Both the position numbers and the translations under genes were made by a program. A stretch of DNA of 64,000 nucleotides from Wolfiporia cocos. Lineage: Eukaryota; Basidiomycota; Agaricomycetes; Polyporales; Phaeolaceae. The stretch's first letter is position 1; each line of letters starts with the position of its first letter. This document shows positions 34,451 through 43,730 of this stretch, one piece after another. The notes under the pieces were generated by a model, which saw nothing but the letters and a program-made list of their open reading frames with translations, was not told the DNA's origin and did no database searches. The stretch lies in contig JACCLO010000005.1 of NCBI GenBank assembly GCA_029448655.1, positions 2,108,001 to 2,172,000 of the forward strand, read 5' to 3'.

Positions 34451-34914
34451 GATCGGAGGGGACTGCACTTGGAAGGCGAAATCATTGACTTCGATCTGTA
34501 CATTACTTTCGTGGCTGGATACGAGATCACAAAAGTCTGTTTGTATCTTGCTGTGCCGAGTCTGTAGTATTGCACCATGCCCATCCTCCTGTCCGCTTCA
34601 CATTGCATGTTTACGGCATTATACACATGTATACTATCCCAGGATACTCTTGCGGTACCACTGCAAATATCATGTTCAGAACCACAGTCGAGAGCAGGTG
34701 TGGCACTTGTCATCGGGAACGTCTGATCTGATTTGATCGGAGAGACCGCATCAATGTTTCGATCGACAATCTCTATGATGTATGATGTATCTGTATCTAT
34801 ATCTGTATCTTGCAACAACCGCGGCGGCGGCGCCATTCAGAGAGCTTATGATTCAGGGGAAAGATACAACTCAGGAGCTACGGGCATATCTTGCCTTAGC
34901 AGCCTGGATATAAA
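34451..34914. other. Intergenic region between kinesin gene and Helitron-like array
   Basis: The region holds the kinesin 3' end and AT-richer sequence. A short run of TATCTGTATC-like repeats occurs at 34785-34812. No gene was recognised. Confidence 0.5.
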
Positions 34915-35416
34915 CGAGTTTAATTACCCATGGCTTCGCCACGAATATCAATTGTCACTTAAGTGAGATAACTAATAGAATAAGGGAAAAAAACACTGGA
35001 TGGAGACATTATGAGTCCACCCAACCTCCAGGGTGTGTGATCACCCTGTCCTGTCCTTTGTTCTCTGCCCGCTCAGCCACTTCCTCCACCTCGCTGATGC
35101 TCGGTGTCGTCGTCGCTTCGCTTGTAACATTGTGTGGTGCCTCAAAAAACTCCCTGAATTCTCTTAACTCATCGCGTGTATCTACAGTACAGGCCATCTA
35201 CGTTACAACAGCTACAAAATCCCCGTGGCACAGCGCAGGGAGGACGCGCGAAACGTTTTTCTTTGAACGCGCGCCTTGCAGGCGCCGGGCGTGGGAATCC
35301 ACTGGCCAACTTCCTGGGTCGGTGGCGCGAGCCCTATGGGACGTCGGACAGCACGTGGCACACGTGGAAAAGCACATGGCCGTTCCCACGCAATCCACGG
35401 CCCTTTAGTATTTAGA
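34915..35416 (-). mobile_element. Helitron-like unit E1 (degenerate 3' end)
   Basis: This 502-bp unit is the most diverged. Its 3' end reads CTCG in place of CTAG, and one arm of its hairpin carries a mismatch. Its 5' end (35416 reading leftwards) is TCTAAATACTAAAGGG. It shares with the others the block GCTCAGCCACTTCCTCCACC, a CTTCGCTTGTAA block and the GCGCCTTGCAGGCGC palindrome. Confidence 0.6.
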
Positions 35417-36532
35417 CTAGCTTAATTACCTGTGGCTTCGCCACAAACGTTATGTCTTAAGAATATATTTTAGTCTCTGCCTGCTCAGCCACTCCTCCAC
35501 CTTGCTGATGCTCGGTATCGTTGTCACTTTGCTTGTAGAATCTGTAACCGGCACGCATGCCTTGCAGGCGCTGGGTGTGGGAATTCACCCCTGTGGCATT
35601 GGGGTGCAAATACCTGTGGCACAGGGTACAAACCCCTGTGGTGTGGAGTATTTATATCACAAAATCCCCATGCCACAGGACACAAATCCCTGTGGCATGG
35701 GGCACGAATCCCCGTGGCATGGGGCACAAACCCCCATAGCATGGGCCAAAAATCCCCGTGGTGTAGGGCATGAATCCCCGTGGCACGGGGTACAAATCCC
35801 CGTGGTGTGGGGTATTTACATTACAAAATCCCCATGCCACAGGACACAAATCCCTGTGGCATGGGGCATGAATCCCCGTGGCATGGGGCACAAACCCCCA
35901 TGGCATGGGCCAAAAATCCCTGTGGTGTAGGGCACGAATCCCCGTGGCACGGGGTACAAATCCCCGTGGTGTGGGGTATTTACATTACAAAATCCCCATG
36001 CCACAGGACACAAATCCCTGTGGCATGGGGCATGAATCCCCGTGGCATGGGGCACAAACCCCCATGGCATGGGCCAAAAATCCCTGTGGTGTAGGGCACG
36101 AATCCCCGTGGCACGGGGTACAAATCCCCGTGGTGTGGGGTATTTACATTACAAAATCCCCATGCCACAGGACACAAATCCCTGTGGCATGGGCCACAAA
36201 CCCCCATGGAATGGACCACGAATCCCCGTGGTGTGGGGCACGAATCCCCGTGGCATGGGGCACGAATCCCTGTGGCATGGGGCACGAATCCCTGTGGTGC
36301 GGGGCAGGAACAGCGCGCGCACCTTGCAGGCGCCGGGCGTGGGAATCCACCGGCCAACTCCGCGGACGGCAGGCGCCCTATCTAATGGGAGGAGGATCAA
36401 CGACGCGCATGGACGCCACGCGGCAAACGTGCTCGCCATGTGCGCAAAACGCGAGCGACACGCGAGCGACACGCTAGCTGCACGCTAGCGACACGTGAGC
36501 GCCTACGGCGCGAGCTCCCATTATATTATGGA
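35417..36532 (-). mobile_element. Helitron-like unit E2 (long, with minisatellite)
   Basis: This 1116-bp unit has intact ends: 5' TCCATAATATAATGGGAG and 3' GGTAATTAAGCTAG. It contains the minisatellite at 35588-36305. Its flanks match unit E6. Excluding the missing terminal C of E6, the two differ in length by 328 bp, exactly two 164-bp repeats. Confidence 0.72.
35588..36305. repeat. Minisatellite of ~21-bp units in a 164-bp higher-order repeat (long copy)
   Basis: Basic units of about 21 bp follow the pattern AATCCCCGTGGCATGGGG plus CAC, with variants. Each unit is itself close to palindromic (for example CCCATGGCATGGG). A GTATTTA(C/T)ATTACAAAATC-type block recurs at about 35647, 35811, 35975 and 36139, exactly 164 bp apart, showing four higher-order copies. 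Because 21 is a multiple of three, frames stay open in several phases, which produces spurious ORFs up to 199 codons. Confidence 0.9.
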
Positions 36533-36816
36533 CTAGCTTAATTACCTGTGGCTTCGCCACAATTTTGTATTTCTAGGAGTTATTATATATCTCTGCCCGC
36601 TCAGCCACTCCTCCACCTCGCTGACGCTCGGCCTCGTCGTCGCTTCGCTTGTAATACCTTTGCAACCGGCACGCGCGCCTTGCAGGCGCCGGCGCGCACT
36701 CGATGGGCGCCCTACAGGCGCCGCCACGCGGCAAACGTGCTCGCCATGTGCGATTCTCGTGCGCGACACGCTAGCGACACGCGACGGCTCCCACGCGAGC
36801 TCCCATTACTTTTAGA
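36533..36816 (-). mobile_element. Helitron-like unit E3 (short)
   Basis: A 284-bp unit with 5' TCTAAAAGTAATGGGAG and 3' CTAG. It differs from E4 at only two positions by eye. It is dense in small palindromes such as GCGCCTTGCAGGCGC and GGCGCCCTACAGGCGCC. Confidence 0.72.
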
Positions 36817-37100
36817 CTAGCTTAATTACTTGTGGCTTCGCCACAATTTTGTATTTCTAGGAGTTATTATATATCTCTGCCCGCTCAGCCACTCCTCCAC
36901 CTCGCTGACGCTCGGCCTCGTCGTCGCTTCGCTTGTAATACCTTTGCAACCGGCACGCGCGCCTTGCAGGCGCCGGCGCGCACTCGATGGGCGCCCTACA
37001 GGCGCCGCCACGCGGCAAACGTGCTCGCCATGTGCGATTCTCGTGCGCGACACGCTAGCGACACGCGACGGCTCCCACGCGAGCTCCCATTACTCTTAGA
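36817..37100 (-). mobile_element. Helitron-like unit E4 (short)
   Basis: A 284-bp unit, nearly identical to E3 (about 99 percent by eye). Its 5' end is TCTAAGAGTAATGGGAG and its 3' end is CTAG; one base near the hairpin differs (AGTAATTAAG for GGTAATTAAG). Confidence 0.72.
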
Positions 37101-37430
37101 CTAGCTTAATTACCTGTGGCTTCGCCACAATTTTGTAATTAAAACTTGTATTGCTTATCTCTGCCCGCTCAGCCACTCCTCCACCTCGCTAACGCTCAGC
37201 CTCGTCGTCGCTTCGCTTGTAACACCTTTGCAACCGGCACGCGCGCCTTGCAGGCGCCGGCGCGCACTCGATGGGCGCCCTACAGGCGCCGCCACGCGGC
37301 AAACGTGCTCGCCATGTGCGCAAAACGCGAGCGACACGCGAGCGACACGCTAGCTGCACGCGAGCGACACGCTAGCTGCACGCTAGCTGCACGCGAGCGC
37401 CTACGGCGCGAGCTCCCATTATAGTTCAGA
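37101..37430 (-). mobile_element. Helitron-like unit E5 (short, expanded 5' part)
   Basis: A 330-bp unit with intact 3' CTAG and 5' TCTGAACTATAATGGGAG. Compared with E3 and E4, the 5' third has extra copies of a CGCGAGCGACA / CGCTAGCTGCA 11-mer repeat. Confidence 0.68.
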
Positions 37431-38217
37431 TAGCTTAATTACCTGTGGCTTCGCCACAAATGTTATGTCTTAGGAATATATTTTAGCCTCTGCCTACTCA
37501 GCCACTCCTCCACCTCGCTGATGCTCGGTATCGTTGTCGCTTTGCTTGTAGAATCTGTAACTGGCACGCATGCCTTGCAGGCTCTGGGTGTGGGAATTCA
37601 CCCCTGTGGCATTGGGGTGCAAATACCTGTGGCACAGGGTACAGACCCCTGTGGTGTGGAGTATTTATATTACAAAATCCCCATGCCACAGGACACAAAT
37701 CCCTGTGGCATGGGGCACGAATCCCCGTGGCATGGGGCACAAACCCCCATGGCATGGGCCAAAAATCCCCGTGGTGTAGGGCACGAATCCCCGTGGCACG
37801 GGGTACAAATCCCCGTGGTGTGGGGTATTTACATTACAAAATCCCCATGCCACAGGACACAAATCCCTGTGGCATGGGCCACAAACCCCCATGGAATGGG
37901 CCACGAATCCCCGTGGTGTGGGGCACGAATCCCCGTGGTGTGGGGCACAAATCCCCGTGGCATGGGGCACGAATCCCCGTGGTGCGGGGCACGAACAGCG
38001 CGCGCACCTTGCAGGCGCCGGGCGTGGGAATCCACCGGCCAACTCCGCGGATGGCAGGCGCCCCATCTAATGGGAGGAGGATCAACGACGCGCATGGACG
38101 CCACGCGGCAAACGTGCTCGCCATGTGCGCAAAACGCGAGCGACACGCGAGCGACACGCTAGCTGCACGCTAGCGACACGTGAGCGCCTACGGCGCGAGC
38201 TCCCATTATATTATGGA
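37431..38217 (-). mobile_element. Helitron-like unit E6 (long, with minisatellite)
   Basis: A 787-bp unit. The 5' end TCCATAATATAATGGGAG is the same as in E2, and it is preceded by the flanking A. Its 3' end has lost the final G of CTAG (the C on the plus strand), leaving CTA directly against the TC of E5. It carries the shorter minisatellite at 37601-37990. Confidence 0.7.
37601..37990. repeat. Minisatellite of ~21-bp units (short copy)
   Basis: The same 21-bp units and 164-bp higher-order period as in unit E2, but with only two copies of the GTATTTA block (about 37661 and 37825, 164 bp apart). Confidence 0.9.
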
Positions 38218-38273
38218 TGCCCTTCAGGTACCGTGGAAAGCTCCCACATTGATCTGCGCTCTTATCTAACACT

Positions 38274-39329
38274 ATGTCTGTACCCGTAGCTGAAGGATAT
38301 GCTCCCTATGACGTCCCCGCTGCGGGCAAGCCCTGCCAGACATACTACAAGATCGTCGGGAACCTCACCTCGGGCGTCACGCCCCTCATCGTCCTGCACG
38401 GCGGACCGGGCGGAGGTCACGGCTACGTCTCGTCGATTGCGGACCTCGCGCAACCTATGCACGGCACCATCCCGGTCGTGCTCTATGACCAGCTTGGCTG
38501 CGGCAGGTCGACGCGCCTGCGGGAGCGGTGTGGCGACACCGCCTTCTGGACCGTGCAGCTCTTCGTCGACGAGCTGCACAACCTCCGCAAGCACCTAGGC
38601 ATCGAGCGATACGACTTGCTCGGCCACTCGTGGGGCGCGATGCTTGGCATGGAGGTTGCCGTTCGCCGCCCTCCGGGGCTCAGGCGTCTCGTGCTCTCGT
38701 CGGGCCCGGCATCCATGCCGCTGTGGGAGGAGGCGACTGGAAAGTTGTTGAAGACGTTGCCGGAGGACGTGCAGGTGCGCCTGCTCTTGTACACACAGGG
38801 ATCGCGGTGGTGAAAATGAGATACGACGCATGTCTAGCAAACTATACAGAAGCACGAACGCGCAGGCACCTTCGAATCACTCGAGTATAAGGAGGCGATG
38901 AATGCCTTCAGCAAGTTCGTATGCCGCATGCAGCCCTGGCCGCAGGAAGTGATCGGCGTGTTCGAGGCACTCGAAGAGGATCCCACGGCATACCTAACCA
39001 TGTGCGTCCCGTCCCGTCCACTCTCTCCTTTTGCAAAGATTTATTCTCCAAATATTTGTCAACGTCTTGACTCTAGGCAAGGCCCCTCTGAATTTACCAT
39101 CACGGGCAGTCTGAAGACGTGGAACGTCATCCCGGAGTTGCATAAGATCAACGTTCCCACACTTGTAATGAACGGCGCGTTTGATGAGGCGCAAGACTCG
39201 GTGGTCGCCCCGATATTCCAGGAAGTCGAGAAAGTGAAGTGGTACACATTTCAAAATAGCGCGCACATGGCACAGTGGGAAGAAAGAGACAAGTACATGG
39301 AAATCGTCGGAGGATTTTTAAGGCTGTGA
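38274..39329 (+). CDS. Proline iminopeptidase-like alpha/beta hydrolase (S33)
   Basis: The start ATG 38274 gives MSVPVAEGYAPYDVPAAGKP. The oxyanion-hole motif is LIVLHGGPGGGHGY. Then come VVLYDQLGCGRSTRL and the nucleophile elbow DLLGHSWGAMLGMEVA with Ser in G-x-S-x-G. The catalytic Asp is in VMNGAFDEAQDSV and His in FQNSAHMAQWEERDKY. The order and spacing match proline iminopeptidases and related L-amino-acid amidases of family S33. Likely substrates are N-terminal proline peptides or amino-acid amides. Short introns occur near 38780-38860 and 39000-39080, and the stop is TGA 39327-39329. The Helitron-like array ends only 56 bp upstream of the start codon, so the promoter must lie largely inside the array unless the leader is very short. 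Confidence 0.88.
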
Positions 39330-39618
39330 CGTTACGTTTGGAGAAGAATTTATTCTCAATTGTGAATATGGGGATTCGGGAAGCCCATGTCGTACTTGTG
39401 TTCGATCTTACGCATGGAGGTATATATATGAATTACGGTACTACGCCCGTCGAAAGCGAGCGCGTCAGTTGCTCGGAATATATGGGAGCGTGGCGAACTT
39501 AGATTGTCTCTGATCCTTACGAGCTCGGCGGATACATCATTCTCCATTCGGGCACACGATAGAGTCACAGCAAAGCAATACAACATTGTCTAAAATCCTT
39601 CTCACCAGACATCGGCGT

Positions 39619-41698
39619 CTAGAACCTAACCGCAGGCGACTTTTCCACGCCCTCAAGCGATACTTTGTGCCCGACTAGCGTACGAATGTTGTTGATACCG
39701 TATCTATATCGCAAAAAATTGGCAAGCCACAGAGGAAAAAGAGGCGACCAAAACGCACCGAATCATTGTCGGCCGCTCGAGACTGATGCCCCAGCCATGT
39801 ACGTGCACATCTTTGGGGAAGCCCATCGGCTCAAGCATTTCGGGGCGGAACATCCCGCTGTTTCCCACCTCGACCCACTTGCGCAGCTGCGGGTGGAAGG
39901 CGAAAATCTCCAGCGAAGGCTTATAACGGCGCGTTAAGGGAGTACTATTGTGTTTCGACATGAGATACATACCTCGGTGTACGGGTTATATGCAGGTTTG
40001 AAGCGGAGGTTCTCGATGCCCATCTTTTTGAAGAAGACGCGCATGAACCCTACATGACGCACGCGGATACCCCATTAGCATGAGTAGGAATACCGGGTAC
40101 CCTGGCAAGCACCGCTCACCGATGAGGTCCGCCAGCGTTAGGTTACGGTCTGCAACGACCCCCTCGACCTGGTGGAATTCCGCCAGGTGGGTCGCGTCCA
40201 TCGTCTCGTTGCGGAACACCCGGTCAATGCTGAACAGCTTCGCGGGCCGGAACCCATCGTCTTGCGCGCCGTCGGGCACCGAGCCGGGGTGCGTCGGGCG
40301 CGCGTCGGCGGATGTGTCCGCGCCCTCGCCGCGGCAGCGTGCGGCGAGCTTCCAGAGCATGGACGCGGACGAGGCGGTCGTGTGCGTGCGGAGGAGGAGC
40401 TTGCGTGACTCGGCGTCCGACCACGGCGCGCGGTAGCCCGTCGAGCCGTACCCGCCGTGCTCGTGCACGCGCGACACGCGCTCGTAATACTCAGCGGGCG
40501 GCGGGAGCGAAGTTGCAGGGTCTGAGAGGGGTGAGCGTCGTGGCCGTGCGGTGCGTGCGGGCTGACTGACCTGAGAGGTAGAAAGTGTCCTGGACCTCGC
40601 GCGCGGGGTGCTGCTGCGGGACAAAGAGCGCGTCGAAGCACCAGAAGCCGGACTCAACGTAGGCTGAGGTCGGCATTTCTGCGAAACTAGGAGGCAAGGG
40701 TCAAGAGAGCTCGGCTGCCTGCCGCTTTGACACCTACCCCATCTCCAAGAAGATATTCCTGATCTCTTCACGGACTTTCAGGAGCGGGTGGAAAGCACCG
40801 CCGTTCGTTGGAAGACCCTCGGCCTCGAAGTTGTACTTCTTGTATGTTGAAGTTTTCCACGAACCGCTGACGGCGGGGAGGCGTCAACTTGTCAGTATCC
40901 TATGGAGCAAGGCAAGGCGTACGTAGCGAGCATATCGATCGTAAGATCGGTCTCGGGTTTCGCAATGGACGTGCTGAAGGTGGGGCCCTTCTTGACAGCG
41001 AACCACTGCCCTTTTCTGATGGTATGTTCGGTTATTGGCAGTACGATTGAGATGAGGGCAACCCGGACCTTTGTACGATCAACTTGCGTTTCCGAAGTTC
41101 CGCGAGAGCTTTCTCTCCTGTCTTCAAAGTTCCGGTAGAGTCAACCTCTCGCATCTCGAGCTGCGTTGTATCTTGTATTGATGGTACCTAGCATAGCCAT
41201 AAGTATATATTCCTGCTGCTCAATGAGATATTACGAGACATACTGCTTTGACCAATCCATCTCCCTCCTTTGCAATCCACTTGTTCTTGAAGGCACGGCC
41301 TTGACCGATCTTGGCGGCCTCCGAGCCAACCCTCTCCTCCAACTGCTTTGGCGTTAATGGCTTCGCCTCGCCCTTGGCCGGCAGGGCAGCCCACACGCGA
41401 GCCTCATGTGAGCCTCGCAGCGCAATATGCGCACCTTCCGGGGTCAGTACATGGGAGATGGTCTCTTGCGTGGTGTAGGTGATCATCTGCGATGCACCGT
41501 CACATGGTGCTGCCATTCAGAGCACGCCGTGCGTACCTCACGACTCGCGAGAGAGTTGAGAGCACCAAGGATGATGATTTGCGAGTCATGGCTGGCTGCA
41601 GGATCTGAGTGCCCTGGCAGCACCAGCGTCCGCGTATCGTGGATCGTTCCGAGCTTGTCGAGAGTGTCCAGAACGAGTTGCTGGATAGCCTCAGACAT
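39619..41698 (-). CDS. FRS2: Cytosolic phenylalanine--tRNA ligase alpha subunit
   Basis: ATG 41698 gives [20 protein letters not shown], the N-terminal DNA-binding-fold region. It continues with [34 protein letters not shown] and [16 protein letters not shown]. The class II catalytic core has [39 protein letters not shown], motif 2 region [80 protein letters not shown] and motif 3 [20 protein letters not shown]. The coding region ends at TAG 39619-39621. The subunit activates phenylalanine and pairs with the beta subunit encoded at 19327-21701. Several 50-60 nt introns split it. It is divergent from PEX2. Confidence 0.94.
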
Positions 41699-41917
41699 GA
41701 TGCGCTCAGAACAGCTTATGAGCAGAGTTATCTAATCAAAGGCGCTGCGCGCGGAGGAGGATTGAAGAGAGATGAGACTTGGATGTGCCACTGACTCGAG
41801 ATTCGCTCGCGATCGAGATCAAAATCAGGCATCAAACACGATCGGCGCTGGATTCCGCGCTATCCCGGTCTGGGGGCGCGTAAGCTGCCAGTCCGCAACC
41901 ATGACCAGCAATCGACC
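41699..41917. promoter_or_regulatory. Bidirectional promoter of FRS2 and PEX2
   Basis: The divergent ATG codons are 219 bp apart. An ATG at 41901 lies upstream of the PEX2 start in another frame and could act as an upstream ORF start. No specific binding site was identified. Confidence 0.45.
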
Positions 41918-43409
41918 ATGTCCTCCCCGACGGATACCTGGCAACAAGCTTGGCAGAGCGCACAGCCTCAGCTCTCGCGTGCGAGAGAATCTGTAACGTC
42001 GGTCTCGCCGCTCGCGCGAGTCACACGCGTAGGCCAGCTCGACTCCGAGCTTCTCGACCAAGAGCTGGTGCAAGTTCTGAAGGAGCCTTTGGAGAAGGCG
42101 TTCAGCCTAGTCAATGTTTGCCTTGTTATTTTGCTGTGAAGTGAACTGTTATTCATAAGACAGCCCCTGCTAGTTTGCGTGGAAGGCTCGCTTCGAGCCC
42201 GAGCTCGTCCTCTTCATCCAGCTCGTGTTGTACAAGCTCTCTGTCTGGAACGACGGCGCAAGCTATGGCGCAAGACTGCAAGGTCTAAGATACGATTTTC
42301 CAAGAGGCTATATACGCTCCCGCACGCTCTTGATCCACGGCAGTCTGACATTGCTTGTCCCATACGCCCACACTCGCATCCGTGCTCACGCCCTGTCTCA
42401 TGCATGGCCGGACGCACCATCCTCAGATAGACGACGCAAGGCATGGGAGTTCCTGTCACGTTTAGAGTCGCTTCATAGCCTGTTTGGACTAGCCAACTTC
42501 GTCGCGTTTCTTTACAATGGTCGGTAAGTTGTGCTCTCCCGTCGAGCAATTGAACACGCAAAGAACTTGGAGCCCAGATATCGCACGTTCATAGATAGGC
42601 TACTCAATATGCGGCTGGTCTCGGCACGCAGACTCGTCAGACGTGATGTCTCCTATGAGTTCATGAATCGCCAGATGGTCTGGCACGCATTCACTGTGAG
42701 TCTGGCCAACCCAACATCTGACATGCCCTGACGACACCACGCCCATCCACAGGAGTTCCTGCTCTTCCTGCTTCCCCTGATCAACACCCGCGCGCTTCGG
42801 CGCCGAATATCCAACTTCGCATCCCAGCTCAGTCCCGGAACCCTCCTCCCGCATCGCGCGCGATCGCTGCTGGGCCTCAGCACACCCGAGACAAGCTCAG
42901 CAGCAACTTCCCGCAGAGGCAAATACTGGGCGCTCCCCGCCGACCAGTGCGCGATCTGTGCCGAGGATGCATCCGCGCGTGTTGACTTCGCCGACCCTGC
43001 GAACGCACTGGCATCCATGAGCAACAGCGCATACACCAGCACGGATGTGCGCCCTGACGCGAGCGCGGATGCAGACGCGTCCCCTGCGTTCCCGATCCAC
43101 AGCCCGTACATGACGTCGTGCGGGCATGTGTACTGCTACTACTGCGTGTCCGCGCGCATGCTACGTACAGCGGAGGAGCGCACGGGTGTTGGGCCCGGCG
43201 GCTCGCACTGGGCGTGCCTGCGCTGTACGGAGGGTGTTACAGGAGCGGAGCGGGTCGCCGCGCAGGCGGAGGGGCCGGAGTACGAGAGCGGGGTGGAGGA
43301 TGACGATGAGGGAGAATATGAGTACGAGTATGGGAGCTCGGAGGATCTGGAGTTCACGGACATGAGCGGGAGCGTGGGGAGCTACAGCGAGTCGGGAATG
43401 TCGGAGTAG
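41918..43409 (+). CDS. PEX2: Peroxin-2, RING-type peroxisomal ubiquitin ligase
   Basis: ATG 41918 starts MSSPTDTWQQAWQSAQPQLS. Then come RVGQLDSELLDQELVQVLKE, FEPELVLFIQLVLYKLSVWN and YGARLQGLRY, the diagnostic Pex2/Pex12 N-terminal block. Membrane-spanning segments lie around ESLHSLFGLANFVAFLYNGR and EFLLFLLPLINTRALRRRIS. The C-terminal RING has CAIC at about residue 345, then SCGHVYCYYC and WACLRC, giving a C3HC4-type pattern. Between the first and second cysteine pairs sits a 50-residue Ser/Ala/Asp-rich insert, longer than usual. The tail is acidic with Glu-Tyr repeats. Pex2 works with Pex10 and Pex12 to ubiquitinate the import receptor Pex5 at the peroxisome membrane. Stop is TAG 43407-43409. 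Three short introns are present. Confidence 0.92.
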
Positions 43410-43730
43410 GTCTGAGGGCCGTCGGATAGACGAGCACTGTTCGCCTTGCTAGGGCCATCTGCGACATCACTGTCGAATCAATGGCTTCCTCAAGCTCGCC
43501 AATGCAAGCGCCACTATATATATTTACAGGTGGATTACAGACATATACATGTATATCACACTCGGGTACTCATGAGGGCACAAACTGTGGCGTCGCAGTG
43601 CATCGTCTCATTGGACGACACGCTTTTGATCGGAGCTCGAAACGCGACGCGTCTGTTCCGACGCGTGCAATAAACGGAGATCGCTTGCCAAGTACTGCTC
43701 TGGAAACGCATATTGCCCGCTCTCCCAGCT
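43410..43730. promoter_or_regulatory. POL32 promoter with two MluI cell-cycle boxes
   Basis: Two perfect ACGCGT hexamers lie at 43647-43652 and 43661-43666, 65-84 bp upstream of the Pol32 ATG at 43731; an ACGCG pentamer sits at 43642-43646. Such boxes bind MBF (Mbp1/Swi6) and drive G1/S expression of replication genes in ascomycetes. Finding them before a DNA polymerase delta subunit gene fits that use. Confidence 0.6.

Larger units (their letters stand above)
34915..38217 (-). mobile_element. Tandem array of six non-autonomous Helitron-like elements
   Basis: Read on the minus strand, six units lie head to tail with no spacer. Each starts with TC. Five end in GGTAATTAAGCTAG or a one- or two-base variant of it, and one has AGTAATTAAGCTAG. 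The palindrome TGTGGCGAAGCCACA lies 10 nt before the CTAG; its stem is TGTGGC/GCCACA. The array is flanked on the minus strand by A at the 5' side (38218) and T at the 3' side (34914). Helitrons are known for 5' TC, 3' CTRR, a subterminal hairpin and insertion between A and T without target duplication. No Rep/helicase frame is present, so the units are non-autonomous. Sizes from left to right are 502, 1116, 284, 284, 330 and 787 bp. The Helitron assignment is an inference from the termini. Confidence 0.75.

Noticed and set aside
35588..36305. Possible CRISPR array because of regularly spaced repeats
   Set aside because: The units are contiguous variants without unique spacers, no cas genes are present and the host is a eukaryote; this is a minisatellite.
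35502..36488. Long open frames (up to 199 codons) of GMGHESPWHGA-like repeats on both strands
   Set aside because: They follow from a 21-bp repeat whose length is a multiple of three. Frames are open on both strands, and no start context, conserved domain or normal codon use is seen.
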